NCBI GenBank assembly: GCA_009602725.1
Contig: WELB01000355.1
Coordinates: forward strand, 77,524 to 88,087
Length of the DNA stretch: 10,564 bases
Reading direction: 5' to 3'
Source of the DNA: Spirogloea muscicola
Taxonomy: Eukaryota; Streptophyta; Zygnematophyceae; Spirogloeales; Spirogloeaceae
Positions 1 to 7,300 of this stretch are shown here, piece by piece. A program made the translations under genes and the position numbers. Each line of letters begins with the position of its first letter. Within the stretch, counting starts at the first letter, position 1. The notes under the pieces are model-generated. The model was not told the DNA's origin, did no database searches, and was given only the letters and a program-made list of their open reading frames with translations.

Positions 1-383
1 CAGGACCCTAGCCTCTCTGATTTGCGGCTGCTTAGCAGGGGTTACTGAGTGATTTGTAGCTGCTTTCTTTCTTTGTGTGCTTTGGTTTCTTAGCGCTTCC
101 TCTGGCTTCCTCTGGCCCCCTTCTCGTTCTTTGTTCATTCTTTTTTGGGCTGGCTTGTCCAGCCCCTATCCTCAATGGGCGAGCCCTTTCTTTCAGGACC
201 CTAGCCTCTCTGATTTGCGGCTGCTTAGCAGGGGTTACTGAGTGATTTGCAGCTGCTTTCTTTCTTTGTGTGCTTTGTTTTCTTAGCGCTTCCTCTGGCC
301 TCCCCGCTTCTCGTACTTTCTTCATTCTTTTTTGGGCTGGCTGTTCCAGCCCCTATCCTCAATGGGCGAGCCCCCTCTCTCTC
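1..383. repeat. Tandem repeat, two copies (R1a, R1b) of a ~190-base unit
   Basis: Copy 1 begins at 1 and copy 2 at 194. Both open with CAGGACCCTAGCCTCTCTGA and both close with CCTCAATGGGCGAGCCC. They are nearly identical except for a six-base shortening of copy 2 in the CTCTGGC-rich middle and a few substitutions. Each holds a small imperfect inverted motif, GGGCTGG followed closely by CCAGCCC, just before the end. A CT run follows copy 2 (about 375-387). The recurrence of the family in inverted orientation downstream suggests a dispersed mobile-element fragment rather than a local satellite. I do not recognise the family. The left edge of the window may cut a longer array. Confidence 0.9.
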
Positions 384-655
384 TCTCCCAATGGGGGCAA
401 GAAGCAAGCGCGGCCAGATTGACTGGTGGCTTGGAGAGGCCAGCCCAAAGGAGTGGACAAGGTCTGAAGAAGCCGGAGTGCTTGGGCCAATGGGGGCAAG
501 GGCTGTAAAAAGCCAGCCCGAAAAGAATGGACAAGGGTTCGAAGGGGCTAAGAACGCTTAGCAGCTACGAAGGGGCCTGAAGAAGCTATGTCAGTACGGG
601 GTGAGGATGGACCACTCAGTAATTACGAGTGAGGAGCCTCAAATCCGACAGACTA
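384..655 (-). repeat. Inverted, diverged copy or copies of the R1 repeat (R1c)
   Basis: Read on the minus strand this block follows R1 in order. It has a CTAGnCTnTCnGATTTGnGGCT stretch near 655-630, then TTACTGAGTG near 610, then CTTAGC...CCCCTTCG near 560-540. It ends with CTTGTCCATTCTTTTCGGGCTGGC near 540-505 and CAATGGCCC. The terminal module (GGGCTGGC with flanking CTTGTCCA) appears twice, near 505-540 and 425-465, so the end is internally duplicated. With R1a and R1b in the opposite orientation, the boundary near 385-405 is the centre of an imperfect inverted arrangement. Identity is visibly lower than between R1a and R1b, implying an older insertion. Confidence 0.6.
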
Positions 656-772
656 GCTGCCGGAAAACTATCCTCCTGACGAAAGCCGGAGGCCGCAGCG
701 GGAGCACGGCCAGCACGAAGATGCAAGGCTTGGGCCATGGACCGCTGAAGAAAATGAATGCGGCTGCTAAAA

Positions 773-1066
773 TTAGAGGGAGACCGACAATCTCATACGA
801 TAGATTTGGGCCCACGCGCCAGCGGCGTTAAAGACGACCGGCTCATTGCGCCTGCGGGACACAGCGTGCCTCGCAAGCCTGGCCAGCAGGTCGAGCCACT
901 GGGACCCGAGAGCCCCGTGCACGTCCACAGCCAGGCAAAATCTCGTGTATTTGAAGCAAACGTAGGCCAAATGGCCGAGCCAGGGGGACGAACTCATCTG
1001 CAGCCGGGTGGTCGGCGTGTTTGGGCGAAGGACAGCCCAAAAAGATTGGCACACAGATTGGCACAC
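773..1066 (-). pseudogene. Decayed C-terminal remnant of a non-LTR retrotransposon ORF
   Basis: The minus strand is open for 97 codons. It contains AVDVHGALG, a run of leucines and arginines (LLARLA), RRR, and ends IYRMRLSVSL followed by stop codons. The same order of residues occurs in the minus-strand frame at 3269-3613: MDIHG, W..LL..LA, RRR, YRMRLSMSL. Two independently diverged copies keeping the same amino-acid pattern show that this frame was once coding. A pattern of F-x-PLA-x-(D/E)-x-x-G, then leucine-rich sequence, then RxRLSxxLQR is what I associate with the tail downstream of the reverse transcriptase domain in LINE ORF2 proteins; that assignment is inference. No RT catalytic YxDD or endonuclease motif is present. 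A GCAGCCGC[A/T]TTC motif follows near 765-752, as at the ends of the R2 copies. Confidence 0.5.
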
Positions 1067-1260
1067 AGCTCTTCCAATTTAAGGCAGTGGCTGGAAACGG
1101 CCAGCCCGAAATGAAGGAACAAGGTCCAAAGAGCCGGAAGGCGCCTAAAGAGAAAGGGCTCGCCCATTGAAGAGAGCCTAAAACCACAAAGCTATCCACT
1201 AGGCTACGGTGGAGTGGAGCTTAGTAACCACGAGTTAGCAGCAGCAAGTCGGAGAAAAGG
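1020..1260 (-). repeat. Further diverged R1-family copy (R1d)
   Basis: On the minus strand the order is: a TGCTGCTAAC.CGTGGTTACT stretch near 1240-1220; CAATGGGCGAGCCC near 1168-1155; CCTTGTTCCTTCATTTCGGGCTGGCC near 1126-1101; and CCAGCCACTGCC near 1095. These are the R1 modules with a private insertion. That insertion, near 1213-1190 on the minus strand, contains TAGCCTAGTGGATAGC, which resembles a tRNA-type A box. I could not place a matching B box at the right distance, so a tRNA-derived SINE is only a possibility. Confidence 0.5.
1043..1068. repeat. 12-base direct tandem duplication
   Basis: AGATTGGCACAC is present twice in succession (1043-1054 and 1055-1066), followed by AG. It lies at the upstream edge of the decayed minus-strand retroelement frame and could be a small slippage duplication. 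Confidence 0.85.
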
Positions 1261-2740
1261 TGGAGGCTTCAAGATCCCAGCTAAATATCGCCACAACGTC
1301 ACCCCATCGTTCCGTAACGACCAGTAATTATGCGCCCTGCGAGATCGTACAAATTCCACCAAAAATTGACCTGTGATCTAAATCAGGTAACTCAGACCCC
1401 GTTCTCTTAGAGGGCGCAAAGCAAACCCACGCCCCAGCCCACCTACGAGCACCTATTGATGCAGGCGAGTGCCGCAGTTGCTTCTTCATAGTTTTCAGGG
1501 GCTTGCCGCTGTTCTAGCGATCAACTTTTCTGTTATTTCGTCATGAGTAACGCGGGTGAAGCTTTGGTACCACAGCTGCTCTGAGCAGCTGAATGACATC
1601 GCACTGCGGCAAGCCATTTGATTGTGAAGGCCACTAGGCTTGGGCCCTGCTTGTTTTCGGCCACAACAACTCCAACTCCAATGTCAGGCTTGAAGAACAT
1701 AAGGAGCGTAGATTCAAGCACAATCTGTCTGCAGACCGTCCATTGCGGTGTGATGTAGCTAGGGCCTTGCCTGCCAGCCAAGAGGGCAAATCGCGATAAA
1801 ATCTGCTAATTTGTCGGCAGCTGATGACAGTCCCAGAAATGACCAACATGCTCACACGCTTTGGCTGCTTGATGGAACGTGGTAAGGAGCATTTTTCAGC
1901 TCGAGACAGCAGTATATCACGCCACGTACCGCCCGCCCCCGCTCTTGCCGTTGATGCCCAAGCCGTGAGCTATTGTGCCGCTGCCTACTGAGGCTGCGTG
2001 GTCAAACATACATTGTGTGCCGAGCTAGCACCCTTTTCACATGACGCAGTGCCTGACTGTCTTGCCTGCCGCGTAAGCAAAGGCTCACACCTTGCAGTGA
2101 GCTCGGTGCAAATCTACTTGTGTGGCAATATTGCCACGTCCCCGAGATCAGTATGTGAAGGTGTTGGAAGGTTGTTCACTACCGTTGCCTGTGGAATGTC
2201 CCAGCTACTTCGGCGCTTGGAAAGCTCGGTGGATGATGGACTGGTGGAGCACTGCGCACTAGAGTCGCCAACAAGGCTCACACTTCCTATCGTTGATCTG
2301 ACCAGCCGGTGGCGAGATTCATCTGAAGCACATCGTCTGGTGAAGCATGATGTGCCTTGTGCTGGATGTTGTTGGTGAGTGGAAGACCTGCTGCTCAGTA
2401 GGAAGTTCTACCTTTGAGACGTGACGATGTGCTGAAACGGATGGAACCTCTCGCAGAGGCTCAACTGGACCTGGTCTTTCGGCGGCGCAAGCTGACACTC
2501 GTTCGTCCCGTATCGCAGGGTGTGCCGTTTCAATCACCGCATGTGCTTGCGGTTGGGCTGCGCACGTGTATAGCGAACAGACCCTGAGCCGGACAAGCCT
2601 TGACGGAGCTGCTGTCGCGCTGCGTCATGCTGCCCGCTGGCGCATCCAGCTGTACCGCTTGGGCAGTGTACACAGGCACTTTCCGAGCGGGAGTGTCTGT
2701 GGCCAGCAGGCGAGCAAGGGCAGGCGGGCGATGCAGCGCA
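1261..2740. other. No recognisable gene (about 1.5 kb)
   Basis: This stretch has ordinary base composition and none of the R1 or R2 repeat modules. The longest open frame is on the plus strand at 1998-2378 (126 codons). Its translation has no recognisable motif, no low-complexity signature and no splice-linked continuation that I can see, so I do not call it. A perfect 9-base inverted repeat with a one-base centre lies at 1573-1591 (CAGCTGCTC / GAGCAGCTG). I see no tRNA, rRNA or clear promoter. Confidence 0.6.
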
Positions 2741-3012
2741 GCGGTGCAAGGCGGCGTGGGCCGGCGTTCGTACGGGGGGGTGGCAGGGGCGAGCGGCGGC
2801 AACGTGCGGTCGGCAAGGCGCACGAACGAGGGTGGGCCGTGGATGCGGGGGCTCGGCAAGGTGCAGGGCGAGTCGGCGGGATGCGCTGCCCGTGTTCGTG
2901 CGGCGCCGGCCGGGCGGGGCAGCGGCGGCGCGCGGGCACGGCGCNGGGCACGGGCCGGGCGCCTGCCGGGCTCCCCGGGGCCCCGTGCCCGCCACCCCCG
3001 GGCCTGATCGAG
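2741..3012. other. Extremely GC-rich block with an unresolved base
   Basis: The sequence is dominated by GGGC, GCCGG and CCCCGGGG runs, and position 2945 is an N, consistent with an assembly or sequencing-difficult segment. High GC removes stop codons, so long open frames appear on both strands at once. Their translations are R/A/P/G-rich and unconvincing. The block abuts the 3' end of R2 copy A. Confidence 0.7.
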
Positions 3013-3170
3013 AGAAAGCGGCTGCTGATATGAAAGAATCGGCTGTGAAATGCCAGCCAGATGCTTACAGGTGTTCAAGACGGAGCCAAAGGCTAGGCAG
3101 ACAGGGCGCCCTCAATACCCCCGTGTCAGCAGTAGGAAGTCAGATGAGCTGAGGGGAGGAGAAGAAAAAA
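3013..3170 (-). repeat. R2 copy A, retroelement 3' module
   Basis: The unit begins on the plus strand with GAAAGCGGCTGCTGATATGA and runs through GAATCGGCTGTGAAATGCCA, ACGGAGCCAAAGGCTAGGCA and CAATACCCCCGTGTCAGCAG to about 3150. The last ~20 bases are a purine-rich spacer. It repeats at 3171 with a 157-base period and almost no change. In the orientation of the adjoining ORF remnants (minus) it would be a 3' untranslated module ending in CAGCAGCCGCTTTC. There is no poly(A). Confidence 0.85.
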
Positions 3171-3298
3171 GAAAGCGGCTGCTGATATGAAAGAATCGGC
3201 TGTGAAATGCCAGCCAGATGCATACAGGTGTTCATGACGGAGCCAAAGGCTAGGCAGACAGGGCGCCCTCAATACCCCCGTGTCAGCAGTAGGAAGTC
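3171..3298 (-). repeat. R2 copy B, retroelement 3' module
   Basis: This is nearly identical to copy A over about 125 bases; visible differences include GCATACAGG for GCTTACAGG and TCATGACGG for TCAAGACGG. Unlike copy A it continues on its right side into the decayed ORF at 3269-3613, so copies B and ORF together look like one 5'-truncated element in minus orientation. Confidence 0.85.
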
Positions 3299-3613
3299 AA
3301 GGGGAGGAAGAGCAACCCCGCTGCGCAAGCCAGAGGCTGCTGCAAGGGCGCGACCAGCGCGGCGGTGCAAAGCAAGCGCTTGGGAGCGCTGCAGGGACAT
3401 AGACAATCGCATACGGTAGCAGGACACAAGACCCAAGGGCACCGAGCCACCGGAAAGGGCAGCACCCTGCTCCCGGCGCCGCTGGTCAGCTTGAGAGGCC
3501 AGCAGCGAAAGTAACGAGGACCACCGACCCCCGTAACACCCATGGATGTCCATGGCCAGGGGGTAAAAGGTATCACCCGCCGGGTGGTCCTTGTACTTGT
3601 GCAGCTTCTTCGC
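3269..3613 (-). pseudogene. C-terminal remnant of a non-LTR retrotransposon ORF, 5'-truncated
   Basis: On the minus strand the frame opens at about 3613, right after the end of R2 copy C, and reads KKLHKYKDHP, then FYPLAMDIHG, W..LLSLLA, RRR, YRMRLSMSLQRSQALALHRR and RALAAASGL before a stop at 3269-3271. The first ATG in this frame is at 3553, but it is probably not a start, because homologous sequence continues upstream of it. The match to the frame at 773-1066 is at the amino-acid level (DIHG/DVHG, LLxxLA, RRR, YRMRLSxSL), so the frame was once under coding constraint. RT and endonuclease domains are absent; only the tail remains. The LINE assignment rests on pattern memory, not on a search. 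Confidence 0.55.
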
Positions 3614-3618
3614 AGAAA

Positions 3619-3697
3619 GAAAGCGGCTGCTGACATGAAAGAATCGGCTGTGAAATGCCAGCCAGATGCTTACAGGTGTTCAAGACGGAGCCAAAGA
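3619..3697 (-). repeat. R2 copy C, truncated
   Basis: This carries GAAAGCGGCTGCTGACATGA through CAAGACGGAGCCAAAG, then breaks off abruptly into GC-rich sequence at about 3698. It lacks the AGGCTAGGCAGACAGGGCGC half of the module. In element orientation it is 5'-truncated. Its 3' end directly abuts the 5' break of the next element (3613), giving a head-to-tail arrangement. Confidence 0.85.
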
Positions 3698-3764
3698 CGC
3701 GGGGGGCGCGCCCCACCGCCGGCAGCCCGGGCACGCGCCGGGCCGCGCCTGTCGTCGCTGGGCG

Positions 3765-3985
3765 CCGCCGCGCCCTTGCAGCAGCCTCTGGCTTGCACAG
3801 CGGGCTTGCTCTCCCTCCCCTCGCCTCATCTGACTTACCACTGCTGACCCGGGGGTATGAAGAGCGCTCTGTCTGCCTAGCCTGTGGCTCCGCTGATATA
3901 GGCATGCACACCCTCTGTATGCACCTGGCTGGCTTGACAGCCGCTCGCTTATCATCAGCAGCCGCATTCTTCCCGCCCTCCCAGC
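3765..3985 (+). repeat. R2 copy D, inverted and more diverged, with part of the ORF tail
   Basis: Read on the plus strand this holds the same modules as the minus-strand copies. CGCCCTTGCAGCAGCCTCTG matches the minus strand of 3330-3350. It is followed by CTCATCTGACTTACCACTGCTGAC, CTGTCTGCCTAGCC, GGCTGGC and finally CATCAGCAGCCGCATTC near 3968. The plus-strand translation RALAAASGLHSGLALPP matches RALAAASGLRSGVALPP from the minus-strand remnant, which confirms the frame. Copies C and D meet at their truncated 5' ends near 3698-3765, so this is a head-to-head junction. Confidence 0.75.
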
Positions 3986-3989
3986 TCCG

Positions 3990-4309
3990 CTTGCTGCTTG
4001 CTGCTGGCCCCGGGCACGCGCCCCCGTGCGCGGGCCCGTGGCCACCCCACGCCACCCGCGGCTGGCCGTGCCCGCCGACCGGGGCCCAAGCCGGCCAGAG
4101 GCCGCGATGGGCCACCCCCAGCTAATTCCCGGCGGCAGGCCGCGCTCTGGGCCGCCAGTCGCCCCAATCCGAGGACAACCGAGCCCCGGCTCGAGCGGCT
4201 CGAGCTCGGGGCGGGCCATCGCTTGGCCGTGAGGCCGACCGACACCGTTGGCAGCCTCGTGCCCCCGCGGCGCGAGCTCGTTGCGGCCGCATGGCGGCTG
4301 CCGTCGAGC
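3990..4309 (+). promoter_or_regulatory. GC-rich upstream region of the ferric reductase gene
   Basis: This is the only unique sequence between the retroelement nest and the predicted start codon at 4310, so it probably contains the promoter and 5' UTR. I see no convincing TATA box. The segment 4184-4211 is an imperfect palindrome: CCCCG arms around two copies of the self-complementary GCTCGAGC. It could fold in a leader RNA or be a protein site, but nothing in the sequence says which. The assignment as regulatory rests on position alone. Confidence 0.3.
4184..4211. repeat. Imperfect palindrome upstream of the reductase start
   Basis: A CCCCG arm pairs with CGGGG, enclosing GCTCGAGC-G-GCTCGAGC. 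The eight-base core is a perfect palindrome present twice. It lies about 100 bases before the predicted ATG. Confidence 0.6.
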
Positions 4310-7300
4310 ATGTCCTCTCTGAGCGCAGCGCCGCAACAGCGCAGCCACCGCCTGCCGTCGAGAAGCGATCTCTTCTCCTCGCGCCAATGTTTGGAAGGTG
4401 GGTCTCGTCCAATTGTGCTCCCGTGCTGCAGGCGTTCGTTAGGAGTATGACGATGACCGCTGCCCCCTAGCGTGTCTGAGGAGGCAGTGCTCCGCGTGGT
4501 TGAGGGCTGACTCGCGATTCCACATCTGACTGGCGCATGCACTGTACTGCGGGCGCACTCCAAAAGGTGCGCGGACTCGATCCTTGCAGTCTGCTGGCTC
4601 TCCTGGGTCTGGTTCATCTTCGCCTGGTTCATCTTTGCCACAAATTGGGCCTACTACAAGCTCTGGGAGCCGCTCAACATCACCCCGTCGCGGTGGATGC
4701 ATGGCTACGGTGAGCCCTCCGGCCCTTGCCTGCAACGACCAGAGGTTCAGCCTCTCCAATCTTCTGGGAGGACGCATCGCTGGCATAGGCCCAGTAGTTT
4801 GCCGCTGCGCGCTTGAGAGGCAAGTGCCACATCCTCAGTCCACCGAGCATGTCTGGTGCGTGCGTTGCTCTGCAGAGGGGTATTCGGTAATGTACTTGGT
4901 GCCGCTGTACCTCATCGCACTTCTGGCGCCTCTGTACTTTGCCTCTCGCGCGCTGGCACCTGGTCGGAAGCGGTGAGTAGAGTAGCACCATGCATGTCAA
5001 GCTGCGACTATCAGTGCACAACCCGTGGCTGAAGAGGCCTTGTGTCGTGCGGCAGTCCTCGGACCTTGTCAAATCCCCCACGGGTCCCACTTACCCAAAC
5101 TACCCACCCGTGACCCGAGGGAGGAGCAGGAGAGAGACGCTTGCAAGCAGGAGAGACGCTTGCATGTATGCTGCTATCCACTGAGCCAACAACAATCATA
5201 GGCTGTCCTTTGGGAAAGACCTGCCAGCCCGCACCTGCACCAGGTCTGGGCCATCCGGCTGCAGCAGCTCGTGTACGAGCAAGTCACAAAGCCGGCATGC
5301 AGGATCTGGCAAGGACCCTCTGCTCTGCACCATAGATTCTGCTGAAGATGGCCTCCTTGCGAGTCCTGATCATCGGCGCAACGTTCGCAACTGCAGGGGA
5401 TCCGGAACTGGTGTTTGGGAGAAGCTGTCTCGAGCGGGGAGGTTCGTCCTCCTCTCGAGGACTCCCCTCGGCCCGCTGACGGTGACTGAGATATTCTGGG
5501 CCGGTGTCGTTACTGCAATTATCACCTACCAGTTCGCCAAATACCAGAATGACTCCATTAAGTACGCCAACTCTCCAGATTTTGGTGCGAGCGTGGAGCC
5601 CAGGTGAGAGGGTCCGGCTCTGGTGGTGGAGGATGACTAAGGGGGGGGGCTGTTCTTCAGCTTGAGAAATGCAGCCCTCGAGCTCCCCCTCGCCTTACTG
5701 CTGTCTGCTACAACAGCCATCAGCTGGCAGTACAGGTCGCTTCTGGAGTGATGCCGTGCAGCTTACGTCGTGGATGCCGGATCTACTCACACGGCTTGCT
5801 GCAACAATGCAGGTACCAGTATATCTGGGACGCCGCCAGCGTCAACATCGGCTGGGTTGGCTTTCTGCCGCTTATTGTCATATTTATTCCTGTGACTCGA
5901 GGCTCGGCCCTCCTCAGGCTGTGTGGCATCCCATACGAGCAGGCCGTCAAGTACCACCGCTGGCTATCCGTGGGTCATTTTGTGCTGGAATTGCTCCATG
6001 CCATAGGGTACTTCTCATTGTGGATAGACCAGAAACGCCTCTGGAAGGAGGTAAGAGAGGCATGCACTTAGCGACGGCGTATTGTTCAGCAACTTCAGAT
6101 CAATGGGTCGATCTTTGGGCGACCGCCGGCTGTACAGAGTTCGGACTGTTGTAGCATATGCAATAGCTGACCACAAGTGCATGCTCCTCTGACTATGGCC
6201 ACGCGCAAGAGCAGCCAAGCTGGAGCTCGTGCCCCTCCCAAACCGTCGTGCCCCTCCCACCCATCTTGTGGAGCAGTGCATTGTCGTTGTGTTGCATGTC
6301 TCTCTCTGCGGGAGGCTAACAAGCAGTCTGCTGCAGATACTGACCTACCGTGTTTGGTAGGGGCGTGCAGTCGTTCAAATGGCAGGAGTTTGGGATTGCA
6401 AACCTGCCAGGCGTCATTGCCATGATCATTTTGTTAGTCATTTTCTTTTCCTCATTAGAGTTTGTGCGCCGAAGAAGATTCGAGCTCTTCCTTTACCTCC
6501 ACTATGTAAGTTAGAGACAGGACGGGCGACTCGCAATGGCCTTGCATGTGATGCGGGTGCACTTGCGGACACCAGGTTGCGATCACTCTGATCTGTGTTG
6601 ATAGACAAAGCTGCCTACCAATGGAGCATGTTCAGCACGCGTGCACAATGTGCACCGCCCTCTGGCTGCAATTAGAGCTTCGCCTGCAGCAAGATGCTGC
6701 TCAACCTGTGACAAGTGTGCTTCCTGTGGGTATATTCACTGAGCAGCTGTACGTGCCCTACATGGTCTTTGTGGCCCTGCATCTTGGCGACTTTGGCATC
6801 CTCTACATCCTGCCGGGACTCACTTTCTTTGGGATTGACCGAATTGCAAGAGCAATCCAGTCTTGGAGCCTGGTGAGAGCTGAGAGCGTGACGTTCATGG
6901 CGGATAGTGGGCTGGAGATAATCATCCCCATTGCATCAGGTTGGTCTGGAGCCTGCTCCTGCACACTAGAAAGCCCGGGTACTGATGTGTGGTGCTGCAA
7001 GTCGGCCACTGTGCGTCCACTGCCTGACCCGCAAGCAGCTGAATCTAGGCTGGCCCTTGCACCTCAGGTAGCACACAGCGACTCTACAATCGGCCGTTGG
7101 GGCTGGCATTGATTTGCGTGCTCACGATGTCGGTGGAATGTGAGACCAATTAGAGAATTCGCCATGCCTTGAGTCGTCATCGTTAACGCTCGCGCCCAAT
7201 TTGACTGGCGCACATCCACAAACGGTGCATTCTGACGTGACACTTGGTAAACACTCCCACAGGTGTCCAGTACAAGCCGCTCGACGTTGTCTTCGTTAAC

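Noticed and set aside
1190-1215. tRNA gene on the minus strand, from a TAGCCTAGTGGATAGC D-arm-like stretch
   Set aside because: No acceptor stem, anticodon arm or T-arm (GGTTCGANTCC) can be placed at tRNA spacing.
1573-1591. Perfect short inverted repeat, considered as a terminator
   Set aside because: No T-tract follows it, no gene ends nearby, and intrinsic terminators are not expected in a nuclear algal genome.
1998-2378. 126-codon plus-strand open frame
   Set aside because: No recognisable motif, no plausible splice partners and no homologous copy in the window to show coding constraint.
2530-3078. 182-codon minus-strand open frame, with overlapping plus-strand frames in the same place
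   Set aside because: It runs from a repeat copy into an extremely GC-rich block and crosses the unresolved base. Long frames on both strands here result from a lack of stop codons, and the translation is R/A/P-rich.
1-4300. CRISPR or prokaryotic mobile island
   Set aside because: The repeats are long, few, in both orientations and without regular spacers, and the window is clearly eukaryotic (spliceosomal introns, telomere).
3680-4641. Long minus-strand open frames (235 and 228 codons) opposite the reductase 5' region
   Set aside because: They cross repeat copy D, GC-rich sequence and the antisense of reductase exons 1-2; these are shadows of GC content and of the real gene.
4584-4976. Unspliced 130-codon frame overlapping reductase exons 2-3
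   Set aside because: Its second part is exon 3 in the right frame, but its first part reads exon 2 in the wrong frame and intron 2 as protein. Splicing at 4709/4876 gives the conserved membrane sequence instead.
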